This document shows, piece by piece, positions 35,232-46,179 of a DNA stretch of 46,179 nt. The notes below the pieces were generated by a model. It was not told where the DNA came from. It worked only from the letters and a program-made list of their open reading frames with translations, and did no database searches. The position numbers were made by a program, and so were the translations under genes. Source of the DNA: Photorhabdus akhurstii (lineage in GTDB: Bacteria; Pseudomonadota; Gammaproteobacteria; Enterobacterales; Enterobacteriaceae). Position 1 is the first letter of the stretch. Each line of letters starts with the position of its first letter. The stretch spans positions 1 to 46,179 of the forward strand of contig NZ_RCWE01000035.1 in assembly GCF_018448925.1 (NCBI RefSeq), in the 5' to 3' direction.

Positions 35232-38200
35232 ATGTCTGAATCTTTATTTACACAAACGTTGAAAGAAGCGCGCCGTGATGCATTGGTTGCTCATTATATT
35301 GCTACTCAGGTGCCCGCAGATTTAAAAGAGAGTATCCAGACCGCGGATGATCTGTACGAATATCTGTTGCTGGATACCAAAATTAGCGATCTGGTTACTA
35401 CTTCACCGCTGTCCGAAGCGATTGGCAGTCTGCAATTGTTTATTCATCGTGCGATAGAGGGCTATGACGGCACGCTGGCAGACTCAGCAAAACCCTATTT
35501 TGCCGATGAACAGTTTTTATATAACTGGGATAGTTTTAACCACCGTTATAGCACTTGGGCTGGCAAGGAACGGTTGAAATTCTATGCCGGGGATTATATT
35601 GATCCAACATTGCGATTGAATAAGACCGAGATATTTACCGCATTTGAACAAGGTATTTCTCAAGGGAAATTAAAAAGTGAATTAGTCGAATCTAAATTAC
35701 GTGATTATCTAATTAGTTATGACACTTTAGCCACCCTTGATTATATTACTGCCTGCCAAGGCAAAGATAATAAAACCATCTTCTTTATTGGCCGTACACA
35801 GAATGCACCCTATGCATTTTATTGGCGAAAATTAACTTTAGTCACTGATGGCGGTAAGTTGAAACCAGATCAATGGTCAGAGTGGCGAGCAATTAATGCC
35901 GGGATTAGTGAGGCATATTCAGGGCATGTCGAGCCTTTCTGGGAAAATAACAAGCTGCACATCCGTTGGTTTACTATCTCGAAAGAAGATAAAATAGATT
36001 TTGTTTATAAAAACATCTGGGTGATGAGTAGCGATTATAGCTGGGCATCAAAGAAAAAAATCTTGGAACTTTCTTTTACTGACTACAATAGAGTTGGAGC
36101 AACAGGATCATCAAGCCCGACTGAAGTAGCTTCACAATATGGTTCTGATGCTCAGATGAATATTTCTGATGATGGGACTGTACTTATTTTTCAGAATGCC
36201 GGCGGAGCTACTCCCAGTACTGGAGTGACGTTATGTTATGACTCTGGCAACGTGATTAAGAACCTATCTAGTACAGGAAGTGCAAATTTATCGTCAAAGG
36301 ATTATGCCACAACTAAATTACGCATGTGTCATGGACAAAGTTACAATGATAATAACTACTGCAATTTTACACTCTCTATTAATACAATAGAATTCACCTC
36401 CTACGGCACATTCTCATCAGATGGAAAACAATTTACACCACCTTCTGGTTCTGCCATTGATTTACACCTCCCTAATTATGTAGATCTCAACGCGCTATTA
36501 GATATTAGCCTCGATTCACTACTTAATTATGACGTTCAGGGGCAGTTTGGCGGATCTAATCCGGTTGATAATTTCAGTGGTCCCTATGGTATTTATCTAT
36601 GGGAAATCTTCTTCCATATTCCGTTCCTTGTTACGGTCCGTATGCAAACCGAACAACGTTACGAAGACGCGGACACTTGGTACAAATATATTTTCCGCAG
36701 CGCCGGTTATCGCGATGCTAATGGCCAGCTCATTATGGATGGCAGTAAACCACGTTATTGGAATGTGATGCCATTGCAACTGGATACCGCATGGGATACC
36801 ACACAGCCCGCCACCACTGATCCAGATGTGATCGCTATGGCGGACCCGATGCATTACAAGCTGGCGATATTCCTGCATACCCTTGATCTATTGATTGCCC
36901 GAGGCGACAGCGCTTACCGTCAACTTGAACGCGATACTCTAGTCGAAGCCAAAATGTACTACATTCAGGCACAACAGCTACTGGGACCGCGCCCTGATAT
37001 CCATACCACCAATACTTGGCCAAATCCCACCTTGAGTAAAGAAGCTGGCGCTATTGCCACACCGACATTCCTCAGTTCACCGGAGGTGATGACGTTCGCT
37101 GCCTGGCTAAGCGCAGGCGATACCGCAAATATTGGCGACGGTGATTTCTTGCCACCGTACAACGATGTACTACTCGGTTACTGGGATAAACTTGAGTTAC
37201 GCCTATACAACCTGCGCCACAATCTGAGTCTGGATGGTCAACCGCTAAATCTGCCACTGTATGCCACGCCGGTAGACCCGAAAACCCTGCAACGCCAGCA
37301 AGCCGGAGGGGACGGTACAGGCAGTAGTCCGGCTGGTGGTCAAGGCAGTGTTCAGGGCTGGCGCTATCCGTTATTGGTAGAACGCGCCCGCTCTGCCGTG
37401 AGTTTGTTGACTCAGTTCGGCAACAGCTTACAAACAACGTTAGAACATCAGGATAATGAAAAAATGACGCTACTGTTGCAGACTCAACAGCAAGCCATCC
37501 TGAAACAACAGCACGATATACAACAAAATAATCTAAAAGGATTACAACACAGCCTGACCGCATTACAGGCTAGCCGTGATGGCGCCACATTGCGGCAAAA
37601 ACATTACAGCGACCTGATTAACGGTGGTCTATCTGCGGCAGAAATCGCCGGTCTGACACTACGCAGCACCGCCATGATTACCAATGGCGTTGCAACGGGA
37701 TTGCTGATTGCCGGCGGAATCGCCAACGCGGTACCTAACGTCTTCGGGCTGGCTAACGGTGGATCGGAATGGGGAGCGCCATTAATTGGCTCCGGGCAAG
37801 CAACCCAAGTTGGCGCCGGCATCCAGGATCAGAGCGCGGGCATTTCAGAAGTGACAGCAGGCTATCAGCGTCGTCAGGAAGAATGGGCATTGCAACGGGA
37901 TATTGCTGATAACGAAATAACCCAACTGGATGCCCAGATACAAAGCCTGCAAGAGCAAATCACGATGGCACAAAAACAGATCACGCTCTCTGAAACCGAA
38001 CAAGCGAATGCCCAAGCGATTTATGACCTGCAAACCACTCGTTTTACCGGGCAGGCACTGTATAACTGGATGGCCGGTCGTCTCTCCGCGCTCTATTACC
38101 AAATGTATGATTCCACTCTGCCAATCTGTCTCCAGGCAAAAGCCGCATTAGTACAGGAATTAGGCGAGAAAGAGAGCGACAGTCTTTTCCAGGTTCCGGT

Positions 38201-38801
38201 GTGGAATGATCTGTGGCAAGGGCTGTTAGCAGGAGAAGGTTTAAGTTCAGAGCTACAGAAACTGGATGCCATCTGGCTTGCACGTGGTGGTATTGGGCTA
38301 GAAGCCATCCGCACCGTGTCGCTGGATACCCTGTTTGGCACAGGGACGTTAAGTGAAAATATCAATAAAGTGCTTAACGGGGAAACGGTATCTCCATCCG
38401 GTGGCGTCACTCTGGCGCTGACAGGGGATATCTTCCAAGCAACACTGGATTTGAGTCAGCTAGGTTTGGATAACTCTTACAACTTGGGTAACGAGAAGAA
38501 ACGTCGTATTAAACGTATCGCCGTCACCCTGCCAACACTTCTGGGGCCATATCAAGATCTTGAAGCCACACTGGTAATGGGTGCGGAAATCGCCGCCTTA
38601 TCACACGGTGTGAATGACGGAGGCCGGTTTGTTACCGACTTTAACGACAGCCGTTTTCTGCCTTTTGAAGGTCGAGATGCAACAACCGGCACACTGGAGC
38701 TCAATATTTTCCATGCGGGTAAAGAGGGAACGCAACACGAGTTGGTCGCGAATCTGAGTGACATCATTGTGCATCTGAATTACATCATTCGAGACGCGTA
38801 A
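35232..38801 (+). CDS. tcaB: Toxin complex subunit TcaB, 1189 aa
   Basis: TcaB is the C-terminal half of the split A subunit and corresponds to the pore-forming part of TcdA. The neuraminidase/receptor-binding-like region comes first, then long coiled-coil helices (about 720-960: [14 protein letters not shown] and [16 protein letters not shown]) around a hydrophobic hairpin [20 protein letters not shown], the likely pore-insertion segment, and the TcB-binding C terminus. ATG 35232 with AAGGAATT upstream gives 1189 residues, the W14 length; a TTG two codons earlier is not needed. It lies between tcaA and tcaC in one operon. Confidence 0.96.
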   Translation: MSESLFTQTLKEARRDALVAHYIATQVPADLKESIQTADDLYEYLLLDTKISDLVTTSPLSEAIGSLQLFIHRAIEGYDGTLADSAKPYFADEQFLYNWDSFNHRYSTWAGKERLKFYAGDYIDPTLRLNKTEIFTAFEQGISQGKLKSELVESKLRDYLISYDTLATLDYITACQGKDNKTIFFIGRTQNAPYAFYWRKLTLVTDGGKLKPDQWSEWRAINAGISEAYSGHVEPFWENNKLHIRWFTISKEDKIDFVYKNIWVMSSDYSWASKKKILELSFTDYNRVGATGSSSPTEVASQYGSDAQMNISDDGTVLIFQNAGGATPSTGVTLCYDSGNVIKNLSSTGSANLSSKDYATTKLRMCHGQSYNDNNYCNFTLSINTIEFTSYGTFSSDGKQFTPPSGSAIDLHLPNYVDLNALLDISLDSLLNYDVQGQFGGSNPVDNFSGPYGIYLWEIFFHIPFLVTVRMQTEQRYEDADTWYKYIFRSAGYRDANGQLIMDGSKPRYWNVMPLQLDTAWDTTQPATTDPDVIAMADPMHYKLAIFLHTLDLLIARGDSAYRQLERDTLVEAKMYYIQAQQLLGPRPDIHTTNTWPNPTLSKEAGAIATPTFLSSPEVMTFAAWLSAGDTANIGDGDFLPPYNDVLLGYWDKLELRLYNLRHNLSLDGQPLNLPLYATPVDPKTLQRQQAGGDGTGSSPAGGQGSVQGWRYPLLVERARSAVSLLTQFGNSLQTTLEHQDNEKMTLLLQTQQQAILKQQHDIQQNNLKGLQHSLTALQASRDGATLRQKHYSDLINGGLSAAEIAGLTLRSTAMITNGVATGLLIAGGIANAVPNVFGLANGGSEWGAPLIGSGQATQVGAGIQDQSAGISEVTAGYQRRQEEWALQRDIADNEITQLDAQIQSLQEQITMAQKQITLSETEQANAQAIYDLQTTRFTGQALYNWMAGRLSALYYQMYDSTLPICLQAKAALVQELGEKESDSLFQVPVWNDLWQGLLAGEGLSSELQKLDAIWLARGGIGLEAIRTVSLDTLFGTGTLSENINKVLNGETVSPSGGVTLALTGDIFQATLDLSQLGLDNSYNLGNEKKRRIKRIAVTLPTLLGPYQDLEATLVMGAEIAALSHGVNDGGRFVTDFNDSRFLPFEGRDATTGTLELNIFHAGKEGTQHELVANLSDIIVHLNYIIRDA

Positions 38802-38860
38802 ATTTCTTTTCTTTGTCGATTACAGGTCCCTATCAGGGGCCTGTTATTAAGGAGTACTTT

Positions 38861-41800
38861 ATGCAGGATTCACCAGAAGTATCGATTACAACGCTGTCAC
38901 TTCCCAAAGGTGGCGGTGCTATCAATGGCATGGGAGAAGCACTGAATGCTGCCGGCCCTGATGGAATGGCCTCCCTATCTCTGCCATTACCCCTTTCGAC
39001 CGGCAGAGGGACGGCTCCTGGATTATCGCTGATTTACAGCAACAGTGCAGGTAATGGGCCTTTCGGCATCGGCTGGCAATGCGGTGTTATGTCCATTAGC
39101 CGACGCACCCAACATGGCATTCCACAATACGGTAATGACGACACGTTCCTATCCCCACAAGGCGAGGTCATGAATATCGCCCTGAATGACCAAGGGCAAC
39201 CTGATATCCGTCAAGACGTTAAAACGCTGCAAGGCGTTACCTTGCCAATTTCCTATACCGTGACCCGCTATCAAGCCCGCCAGATCCTGGATTTCAGTAA
39301 AATCGAATACTGGCAACCTGCCTCCGGTCAAGAAGGACGCGCTTTCTGGCTGATATCGTCACCGGACGGCCAACTACACATCTTAGGGAAAACCGCGCAG
39401 GCTTGTCTGGCAAATCCGCAAAATGACCAACAAATCGCCCAGTGGTTGCTGGAAGAAACTGTGACGCCAGCCGGTGAACATGTCAGCTATCAATATCGAG
39501 CCGAAGATGAAGCCCATTGTGACGACAATGAAAAAACCGCTCATCCCAATGTTACCGCACAGCGCTATCTGGTACAGGTGAACTACGGCAACATCAAACC
39601 ACAAGCCAGCCTGTTCGTACTGGATAACGCACCTCCCGCACCGGAAGAGTGGCTGTTTCATCTGGTCTTTGACCACGGTGAGCGCGATACCTCACTTCAT
39701 ACCGTGCCAACATGGGATGCAGGTACAGCGCAATGGTCTGTACGCCCGGATATCTTCTCTCGCTATGAATATGGTTTTGAAGTGCGTACTCGCCGCTTAT
39801 GTCAACAAGTGCTGATGTTTCACCGCACCGCGCTCATGGCCGGAGAAGCCAGTACCAATGACGCCCCGGAACTGGTTGGACGCTTAATACTGGAATATGA
39901 CAAAAACGCCAGCGTCACCACGTTGATTACCATCCGTCAATTAAGCCATGAATCGGACGGCAGCCCAGTCACCCAGCCACCACTAGAACTAGCCTGGCAA
40001 CGGTTTGATCTGGAGAAAATGCCGACATGGCAACGCTTTGACGCACTAGATAATTTTAACTCGCAGCAACGTTATCAACTGGTTGATCTGCGGGGAGAAG
40101 GGTTGCCAGGTATGCTGTATCAAGATCGAGGCGCTTGGTGGTATAAAGCTCCGCAACGTCAGGAAGACGGAGACAGCAATGCCGTCACTTACGACAAAAT
40201 CGCCCCACTGCCTACCCTACCCAATTTGCAGGATAATGCCTCATTGATGGATATCAACGGAGACGGCCAACTGGATTGGGTTGTTACCGCCTCCGGTATT
40301 CGCGGATACCATAGTCAGCAACCCGATGGAAAGTGGACGCACTTTACGCCAATCAATGCCTTGCCCGTGGAATATTTTCATCCAAGCATCCAGTTCGCTG
40401 ACCTTACCGGGGCAGGCTTATCTGATTTAGTGTTGATCGGGCCGAAAAGCGTGCGTCTATATGCCAACCAGCGAAACGGCTGGCGTAAAGGAGAAGATGT
40501 CCCCCAATCCACAGGTATCACCCTGCCTGTCACAGGGACCGATGCCCGCAAACTGGTGGCTTTCAGTGATATGCTCGGTTCCGGTCAACAACATCTGGTG
40601 GAAATCAAGGCTAATCGCGTCACCTGTTGGCCGAATCTAGGGCATGGCCGTTTCGGTCAACCACTAACTCTGTCAGGATTTAGCCAGCCCGAAAATAGCT
40701 TCAATCCCGAACGGCTGTTTCTGGCGGATATCGACGGCTCCGGCACCACCGACCTTATCTATGCGCAATCCGGCTCTTTGCTCATTTATCTCAACCAAAG
40801 TGGTAATCAGTTTGATGCCCCGTTGACATTAGCGTTGCCAGAAGGCGTACAATTTGACAACACTTGCCAACTTCAAGTCGCCGATATTCAGGGATTAGGG
40901 ATAGCCAGCTTGATTCTGACTGTGCCACATATCGCGCCACATCACTGGCGTTGTGACCTGTCACTGACCAAACCCTGGTTGTTGAATGTAATGAACAATA
41001 ACCGGGGCGCACATCACACGCTACATTATCGTAGTTCCGCGCAATTCTGGTTGGATGAAAAATTACAGCTCACCAAAGCAGGCAAATCTCCGGCTTGTTA
41101 TCTGCCGTTTCCAATGCATTTGCTATGGTATACCGAAATTCAGGATGAAATCAGCGGCAACCGGCTCACCAGTGAAGTCAACTACAGCCACGGCGTCTGG
41201 GATGGTAAAGAGCGGGAATTCAGAGGATTTGGCTGCATCAAACAGACAGATACCACAACGTTTTCTCACGGCACCGCCCCCGAACAGGCGGCACCGTCGC
41301 TGAGTATTAGCTGGTTTGCCACCGGCATGGATGAAGTAGACAGCCAATTAGCTACGGAATATTGGCAGGCAGACACGCAAGCTTATAGCGGATTTGAAAC
41401 CCGTTATACCGTCTGGGATCACACCAACCAGACAGACCAAGCATTTACCCCCAATGAGACACAACGTAACTGGCTGACGCGAGCGCTTAAAGGCCAACTG
41501 CTACGCACTGAGCTCTACGGTCTGGACGGAACAGATAAGCAAACAGTGCCTTATACCGTCAGTGAATCGCGCTATCAGGTACGCTCTATTCCCGTAAATA
41601 AAGAAACTGAATTATCTGCCTGGGTGACTGCTATTGAAAATCGCAGCTACCACTATGAACGTATCATCACTGACCCACAGTTCAGCCAGAGTATCAAGTT
41701 GCAACACGATATCTTTGGTCAATCACTGCAAAGTGTCGATATTGCCTGGCCGCGCCGCGAAAAACCAGCAGTGAATCCCTACCCGCCTACCCTGCCGGAA

Positions 41801-43318
41801 ACGCTATTTGACAGCAGCTATGATGATCAACAACAACTATTACGTCTGGTGAGACAAAAAAATAGCTGGCATCACCTGACTGATGGGGAAAACTGGCGAT
41901 TAGGTTTACCGAATGCACAACGCCGTGATGTTTATACTTATGACCGGAGCAAAATTCCAACCGAAGGGATTTCCCTTGAAATCTTGCTGAAAGATGATGG
42001 CCTGCTAGCAGATGAAAAAGCGGCCGTTTATCTGGGACAACAACAGACGTTTTACACCGCCGGTCAAGCGGAAGTCACTCTAGAAAAACCCACGTTACAA
42101 GCACTGGTCGCGTTCCAAGAAACCGCCATGATGGACGATACCTCATTACAGGCGTATGAAGGCGTGATTGAAGAGCAAGAGTTGAATACCGCGCTGACAC
42201 AGGCCGGTTATCAGCAAGTCGCGCGGTTGTTTAATACCAGATCAGAAAGCCCGGTATGGGCGGCACGGCAAGGTTATACCGATTACGGTGACGCCGCACA
42301 GTTCTGGCGGCCTCAGGCTCAGCGTAACTCGTTGCTGACAGGGAAAACCACACTGACCTGGGATACCCATCATTGTGTAATAATACAGACTCAAGATGCC
42401 GCTGGATTAACGACGCAAGCCCATTACGATTATCGTTTCCTTACACCGGTACAACTGACAGATATTAATGATAATCAACATATTGTGACTCTGGACGCGC
42501 TAGGTCGCGTAACCACCAGCCGGTTCTGGGGCACAGAGGCAGGACAAGCCGCAGGCTATTCCAACCAGCCCTTCACACCACCGGACTCCGTAGATAAAGC
42601 GCTGGCATTAACCGGCGCACTCCCTGTTGCCCAATGTTTAGTCTATGCCGTTGATAGCTGGATGCCGTCGTTATCTTTGTCTCAGCTTTCTCAGTCACAA
42701 GAAGAGGCAGAAGCGCTATGGGCGCAACTGCGTGCCGCTCATATGATTACCGAAGATGGGAAAGTGTGTGCGTTAAGCGGGAAACGAGGAACAAGCCATC
42801 AGAACCTGACGATTCAACTTATTTCGCTATTGGCAAGTATTCCCCGTTTACCGCCACATGTACTGGGGATCACCACTGATCGCTATGATAGCGATCCGCA
42901 ACAGCAGCACCAACAGACGGTGAGCTTTAGTGACGGTTTTGGCCGGTTACTCCAGAGTTCAGCTCGTCATGAGTCAGGTGATGCCTGGCAACGTAAAGAG
43001 GATGGCGGGCTGGTCGTGGATGCAAATGGCGTTCTGGTCAGTGCCCCTACAGACACCCGATGGGCCGTTTCCGGTCGCACAGAATATGACGACAAAGGCC
43101 AACCTGTGCGTACTTATCAACCCTATTTTCTAAATGACTGGCGTTACGTTAGTGATGACAGCGCACGAGATGACCTGTTTGCCGATACCCACCTTTATGA
43201 TCCATTGGGACGGGAATACAAAGTCATCACTGCTAAGAAATATTTGCGAGAAAAGCTGTACACCCCGTGGTTTATTGTCAGTGAGGATGAAAACGATACA
43301 GCATCAAGAACCCCATAG
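38861..43318 (+). CDS. tcaC: Toxin complex subunit TcaC (TcB-type), 1485 aa
   Basis: TcaC is the B component: with a TccC-type protein it forms the cocoon that holds the cytotoxic C-terminal region, and it docks on the A pore. The SpvB-like domain begins at residue 15 ([15 protein letters not shown]) and contains FGIGW and SRRTQ; FG-GAP/VCBS-like repeats of the beta-propeller ([32 protein letters not shown]) follow, then the RHS-type strands up to [14 protein letters not shown]. The start at ATG 38861 is set by TTAAGGAG; a TTG at 38813 is in frame but unsupported. Length matches W14. No TccC gene is in the window, so the partner must be encoded elsewhere. Confidence 0.97.
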   Translation: MQDSPEVSITTLSLPKGGGAINGMGEALNAAGPDGMASLSLPLPLSTGRGTAPGLSLIYSNSAGNGPFGIGWQCGVMSISRRTQHGIPQYGNDDTFLSPQGEVMNIALNDQGQPDIRQDVKTLQGVTLPISYTVTRYQARQILDFSKIEYWQPASGQEGRAFWLISSPDGQLHILGKTAQACLANPQNDQQIAQWLLEETVTPAGEHVSYQYRAEDEAHCDDNEKTAHPNVTAQRYLVQVNYGNIKPQASLFVLDNAPPAPEEWLFHLVFDHGERDTSLHTVPTWDAGTAQWSVRPDIFSRYEYGFEVRTRRLCQQVLMFHRTALMAGEASTNDAPELVGRLILEYDKNASVTTLITIRQLSHESDGSPVTQPPLELAWQRFDLEKMPTWQRFDALDNFNSQQRYQLVDLRGEGLPGMLYQDRGAWWYKAPQRQEDGDSNAVTYDKIAPLPTLPNLQDNASLMDINGDGQLDWVVTASGIRGYHSQQPDGKWTHFTPINALPVEYFHPSIQFADLTGAGLSDLVLIGPKSVRLYANQRNGWRKGEDVPQSTGITLPVTGTDARKLVAFSDMLGSGQQHLVEIKANRVTCWPNLGHGRFGQPLTLSGFSQPENSFNPERLFLADIDGSGTTDLIYAQSGSLLIYLNQSGNQFDAPLTLALPEGVQFDNTCQLQVADIQGLGIASLILTVPHIAPHHWRCDLSLTKPWLLNVMNNNRGAHHTLHYRSSAQFWLDEKLQLTKAGKSPACYLPFPMHLLWYTEIQDEISGNRLTSEVNYSHGVWDGKEREFRGFGCIKQTDTTTFSHGTAPEQAAPSLSISWFATGMDEVDSQLATEYWQADTQAYSGFETRYTVWDHTNQTDQAFTPNETQRNWLTRALKGQLLRTELYGLDGTDKQTVPYTVSESRYQVRSIPVNKETELSAWVTAIENRSYHYERIITDPQFSQSIKLQHDIFGQSLQSVDIAWPRREKPAVNPYPPTLPETLFDSSYDDQQQLLRLVRQKNSWHHLTDGENWRLGLPNAQRRDVYTYDRSKIPTEGISLEILLKDDGLLADEKAAVYLGQQQTFYTAGQAEVTLEKPTLQALVAFQETAMMDDTSLQAYEGVIEEQELNTALTQAGYQQVARLFNTRSESPVWAARQGYTDYGDAAQFWRPQAQRNSLLTGKTTLTWDTHHCVIIQTQDAAGLTTQAHYDYRFLTPVQLTDINDNQHIVTLDALGRVTTSRFWGTEAGQAAGYSNQPFTPPDSVDKALALTGALPVAQCLVYAVDSWMPSLSLSQLSQSQEEAEALWAQLRAAHMITEDGKVCALSGKRGTSHQNLTIQLISLLASIPRLPPHVLGITTDRYDSDPQQQHQQTVSFSDGFGRLLQSSARHESGDAWQRKEDGGLVVDANGVLVSAPTDTRWAVSGRTEYDDKGQPVRTYQPYFLNDWRYVSDDSARDDLFADTHLYDPLGREYKVITAKKYLREKLYTPWFIVSEDENDTASRTP

Positions 43319-43338
43319 TTTTACATATTTTTATCTGT

Positions 43339-43366
43339 TGCCCCGCTCGCGGTACATCGCGGGGCA
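43339..43366. terminator. Strong hairpin after tcaC
   Basis: TGCCCCGC and GCGGGGCA pair perfectly (8 bp) around a 12-base loop, 20 bases after tcaC. No T run follows on the plus strand, though ATTTTTATCTG lies on its left and would serve transcripts from the right on the minus strand poorly. Possible terminator or mRNA-stabilising stem. Confidence 0.5.
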
Positions 43367-43426
43367 GTATCCAATCAACCATGAAAATTCAGCATTTCCG
43401 CTAAGTTCCACCGTTTTCTTTAATAA

Positions 43427-43454
43427 TGCAGGTCGCCTTTCAAGGAAACCTGCA
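43427..43454 (-). terminator. Hairpin downstream of the chitinase gene
   Basis: TGCAGGT / ACCTGCA with a second inner pair CCTT / AAGG gives a stem of 28 bases, 30 bases beyond the chitinase stop. The T run is weak, so the terminator role is probable rather than certain. Confidence 0.55.
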
Positions 43455-43485
43455 TATTGACAGAATTAAAGATTAAATATCAACA

Positions 43486-45084
43486 TCAATGTTCTTTCTT
43501 GGTAAAAGCCGAAACAGGAGCAGGTGTCGGGACAGAGCTATCGCAATTATAATGCTCTCCTGTCAATCCTATTTTTTTGCAAGCCGTAGACAAAAGATCA
43601 TTAGGTGTTGCCCACTCATCTTTCCAGTTATTACCGTCATAACGTTCATTCTTAAATAGATCCCACATTATAAGGCCCGTTTTACCATATTTGATCGTAC
43701 CATCTAATATGCTATTGAGAGCTGTCTTCGTGAGCGGTAAATTACCGGTTGCGGGTTTACCCACTTCAAACCCAACTGTAATAGGCGGCAAAACCAATAA
43801 TTTTTGCGGTTGAACTGATGCCTGAGCATAATTACGCGCTCCTTTCAATTTGACATGAAAGGTGACTACTTCATTGCCGGATTTAAGCCAGTTAATATAT
43901 TGACCATAATAATACTTAACCTGTCCAGGAAGATCACAAGGAATATATGTTTCACCTCCCCCAATAAATCCACAATCTTTTTCACTTAAATCATAGGTCA
44001 TCACACCAATATAACTGAGTCGGTTGATCAAATCGGGATAACTCAGCGCAGTATTATAAATCAAACCATAGAGGTTTCCTCCCCACCAGGCACCACCATA
44101 AATATCACTATTTCTCGCATTAGTTCCCCAGTTAGCGGACATATTCGGGATACCTCCCGTTGCAGGACCTGCGGTACTTAGCTTAAGTGATGGTTTAACG
44201 GCATTAATTGAAGTGTAAAAAGATTTTAAAATAGCGGCGAATTTATCCACGGTTACAGGCATTGCACGGGGAATTTTTTCTGCGCCAGGGACAATCTTCA
44301 TTGACGCATCATAAACATAACCGCCGAGTCCCTTGGCTATTAAAGTTGATGTAATAAGAGTTTCGCTGTTATTAGGGGGAACATTGATTGAGTCAGGGGT
44401 TAATTTCCAACTTTTTGCATTAATATCAGCGTGCCAGAATTCCTCATAATCAACATCAATTCCCTCGACTTTCAAGTCAGCCGCCAAATTGACAATATTT
44501 CTATATGCCTTATCTGCTTCTTTGCCCGTAATAGTACTGTCAAATCGAGGAATTTTGGTCAGGGGATTAGGGAAGATATCATAAACCGCACCGGGTTCAT
44601 TACCACAAGCATCTTTTTTGCCGGCGGTTACATCATAAATTTTCGGATAACAACTAAAATTCCATCCACCTACAGCGATATAAGTACTCACTCCATGAGA
44701 TTTTAAATCAGCGATAACACCTTTCAATGCCACAAAATCGGCCCTGGCATTTTCAGCTTCTTGGGTGCTAACACTTTGACCAGAAATACAGGTATAACCA
44801 AACAATCCTGAACATTTCAGGCTATTTTTTTCATAGTTAACAAAACCAGGCTGGACAAAAGATAATACCAACGTATTAAAGTTACTCTTATTCTTAGAAA
44901 TATCTCTACTTAATTTTTTAAAGTTATCAAGGCTGGCATAATATTCTTGAGTATCAACCTGCGCAGCAGGCCCACTCAGATAATATGCAGATATTTTAGG
45001 ATTGGCGGCAATAACATTTCCTGATATGAAAGCATACAATACAGAAATTGCTAATAAATATCGGTTTAATTTGTATTTAGACAT
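43486..45084 (-). CDS. Secreted GH18-family chitinase-like protein, 532 aa
   Basis: GH18 enzymes cleave beta-1,4-GlcNAc polymers by substrate-assisted catalysis. A signal peptide is seen at 1-26 (LAISVLYAFISGNVIA, cut before ANPK). Strand 3 carries YIAVGGWNFS (a form of SxGGW), and the DxxDxDxE active site is EGIDVDYE at 207-214 with catalytic Glu214; the first Asp is replaced by Glu. Strand 6 has YIGVMTYDLS and strand 8 GLIMWDLFKNE. No separate chitin-binding domain. ATG with GGAG eight bases before it. It converges on tcaC; chitinases are bona fide parts of the Yersinia entomophaga Tc complex, so an association with Tca is possible. Confidence 0.92.
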   Translation of the reverse strand: MSKYKLNRYLLAISVLYAFISGNVIAANPKISAYYLSGPAAQVDTQEYYASLDNFKKLSRDISKNKSNFNTLVLSFVQPGFVNYEKNSLKCSGLFGYTCISGQSVSTQEAENARADFVALKGVIADLKSHGVSTYIAVGGWNFSCYPKIYDVTAGKKDACGNEPGAVYDIFPNPLTKIPRFDSTITGKEADKAYRNIVNLAADLKVEGIDVDYEEFWHADINAKSWKLTPDSINVPPNNSETLITSTLIAKGLGGYVYDASMKIVPGAEKIPRAMPVTVDKFAAILKSFYTSINAVKPSLKLSTAGPATGGIPNMSANWGTNARNSDIYGGAWWGGNLYGLIYNTALSYPDLINRLSYIGVMTYDLSEKDCGFIGGGETYIPCDLPGQVKYYYGQYINWLKSGNEVVTFHVKLKGARNYAQASVQPQKLLVLPPITVGFEVGKPATGNLPLTKTALNSILDGTIKYGKTGLIMWDLFKNERYDGNNWKDEWATPNDLLSTACKKIGLTGEHYNCDSSVPTPAPVSAFTKKEH

Positions 45085-45436
45085 ATATCTATCTCCACTT
45101 GGTTAACATTACTTTTCCGATTACAGCCAATGAGTTATCATGACACTTCATTGCCTTTTCATCATGAACGGTATAAGTTTTTCCCTAATAGAGCGTTAAT
45201 ATGCTCAGCCTGTTATTATAGACTGTGATGTAGTTACTAAACTGTTATATTGGCATTAATTATTTCAATGCACCAATTTCATAATAGTATAGTTTTCACC
45301 ATTGTCCACAAAAGAGATAGAAATTAGTTGTAATAATATTTCTCTCTAATCTATCTAAATAAAAAACAATATTATTATATGATAATTCCACTAGATTATA
45401 TTTATGTTAATTAAATAAGGTTTCATAATAGTACTA
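45085..45436. other. Gene-free region upstream of the chitinase
   Basis: AT-rich sequence of about 350 bases with no credible gene; it should contain the chitinase promoter. Confidence 0.5.
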
Positions 45437-45813
45437 CACCTATTTTTTCTTCCTGGCTTTTGCTGTAATGAAAACGATGCCAAAAAAGCATCAACATAAT
45501 TAAGCAACCGCCAAATAAATTGACAACAATGATTTCGCGTTATTGTCTCATGGAGCGATTATCATAACCGTTCTATTTTATTTAGCCACGGTGAATAGAC
45601 GGATAAAAACAACAGAGTAAATTTGGGATGTCGTGCCAGCCACTCCTTTACCTTCTGACTTTTATGAATACCGTAGTTATCTAAGAGTAATGTAAGGGTT
45701 TCCGCATGGGGATATTGATGATTCAGTTCATCTAACATTTTGATAAATAAATCAGAGTTCTTTTTTATTCCTTTAACATAGGTGACTTGCTCTGTTTGGG
45801 CATTTTCTGGCAT
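45437..45813 (-). pseudogene. IS630-family transposase remnant with two adjacent nonsense codons
   Basis: The frame encodes KKNSDLFIKMLDELNHQYP, LTLLLDNYGIHKSQKVKEWL, FTLLFLSVYSPWLNKIERL and then TGA-TAA where intact copies have Trp-Gln. The same frame continues SLHETITRNHCCQFIWRLLNYV, so two neighbouring codons became stops (TGG to TGA, CAA/CAG to TAA) without frameshift. The N-terminal half including the first catalytic Asp is missing. It is a more complete relative of the remnant at 22542-22820. Confidence 0.85.
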
Positions 45814-45846
45814 TCATTTTGAGGTATGGATGCTATGATTGACATC

Positions 45847-45910
45847 ACTCAGTCCGTTTTGGGGTTTTGGATTTTTCGCAATTGATCAGATCGCAAAAAT
45901 CGGACTGAGT
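45847..45910. repeat. 64-bp inverted repeat at the edge of the IS630 remnant
   Basis: ACTCAGTCCG and CGGACTGAGT are perfect outer arms; the inside also pairs (GATTTTTCGC with GCAAAAATC-like sequence). The right half with its flank (to 45928) recurs at about 24663-24704. It may be a miniature element or part of an insertion-sequence end. Confidence 0.5.
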
Positions 45911-46010
45911 TCCCTTCCAGTGATCTACTATTTTGAAAATTTATTTATCTGATAATAACCGGAGGATAATCGCCATTTATCGCCGCCGGTTTATGCCGTC
46001 AAATAAGCGA

Positions 46011-46179
46011 TTATTCTGTCATCCAGTTGTCATTATTTCTCTTTCTCACCGACTCAGGCCGGTTATTTCCCCTATTCTCCTCAAAAATGGTTTTCGGCAG
46101 GGTAAATCCTCTCAGTTTCAATAATACCAGCGGCCCTTTCCCGACTTCGGTACGTAATACCCAGGTCAGCGGCAACCCC
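46011..46179 (-). CDS. 3' end of an unidentified gene entering from the right edge
   Basis: An open minus-strand frame with no start in the window encodes GLPLTWVLRTEVGKGPLVLL, KLRGFTLPKTIFEENRGN and ends at NDNWMTE before TAA. The residue composition looks like protein, and nothing else in this corner does. I cannot name the family. It would begin beyond base 46179. Confidence 0.4.
   Translation of the reverse strand, partial: GLPLTWVLRTEVGKGPLVLLKLRGFTLPKTIFEENRGNNRPESVRKRNNDNWMTE

Noticed and set aside
37072-37563. Minus-strand 163-residue frame inside tcaB
   Set aside because: Antisense shadow of a well-supported coding sequence; other reverse frames in tcaA-C were rejected for the same reason.
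38813-38860. Upstream TTG start for tcaC
   Set aside because: The TTAAGGAG site and the known length of 1485 residues point to ATG 38861.
45933-46124. Plus-strand 63-residue frame at the right edge
   Set aside because: The opposite strand reads as more protein-like sequence running in from outside the window, and this frame has no ribosome site.

Overview
The window most likely comes from Photorhabdus, a nematode-symbiotic, insect-killing enterobacterium. The main evidence is an intact tcaA-tcaB-tcaC toxin-complex operon whose three products have 1095, 1189 and 1485 residues, the lengths I remember for the Tca proteins of P. luminescens W14. Haemopexin-type 'photopexin' genes and two 127-bp ERIC elements support this.

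Layout. (1) 0.1-9.9 kb, minus strand: part of a type VI secretion cluster in transcription order tssB, tssC, tssK, tssL, an OmpA/MotB-domain membrane protein, a decayed hcp 3' end, tssH (clpV), a small Coa1-like membrane protein and a 91-residue membrane ORF. tssA, E, F, G, J, M and vgrG are not seen and would have to lie left of base 1 or elsewhere. (2) 9.9-12.7 kb: a long AT-rich gap with a perfect 23-bp palindrome, an unrecognised 146-residue protein and an MFS transporter. (3) 13.1-16.9 kb and 25.1-31.4 kb: two islands of modular carbohydrate-binding proteins. Six end in a domain that closely resembles the fucose-binding lectin LecB/PA-IIL. Two carry an N-terminal beta-trefoil and four carry one or two haemopexin beta-propellers. 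A seventh gene is a trefoil that has lost its lectin domain. (4) 17.1-24.4 kb, between the islands: a Baeyer-Villiger-type flavin monooxygenase and an M48 membrane metallopeptidase, both bracketed by inverted ERIC copies, then a rhomboid protease, an IS630 transposase remnant and an Rpn-family nuclease with a tandemly duplicated 3' end. (5) 31.8-43.3 kb: a 32-codon leader ORF overlapping tcaA, then tcaA, tcaB and tcaC. (6) 43.5-46.2 kb: a convergent secreted GH18 chitinase, another IS630 remnant and the 3' end of an unidentified minus-strand gene.

How the parts may work together. TcaA plus TcaB form the split pore/receptor-binding subunit and TcaC the B-component of a Tc toxin; no TccC-type C subunit is present here. 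The chitinase beside the operon recalls Tc complexes that incorporate chitinases. The lectin array has shared 3' UTRs, terminators and upstream elements, and a recently homogenised lectin module. It looks like a rapidly diversifying set of glycan-binding proteins kept next to an insecticidal toxin. Their sugar-specificity loops differ from gene to gene. The array is the most interesting feature of the window. Its link to Tca function is inference from position only.
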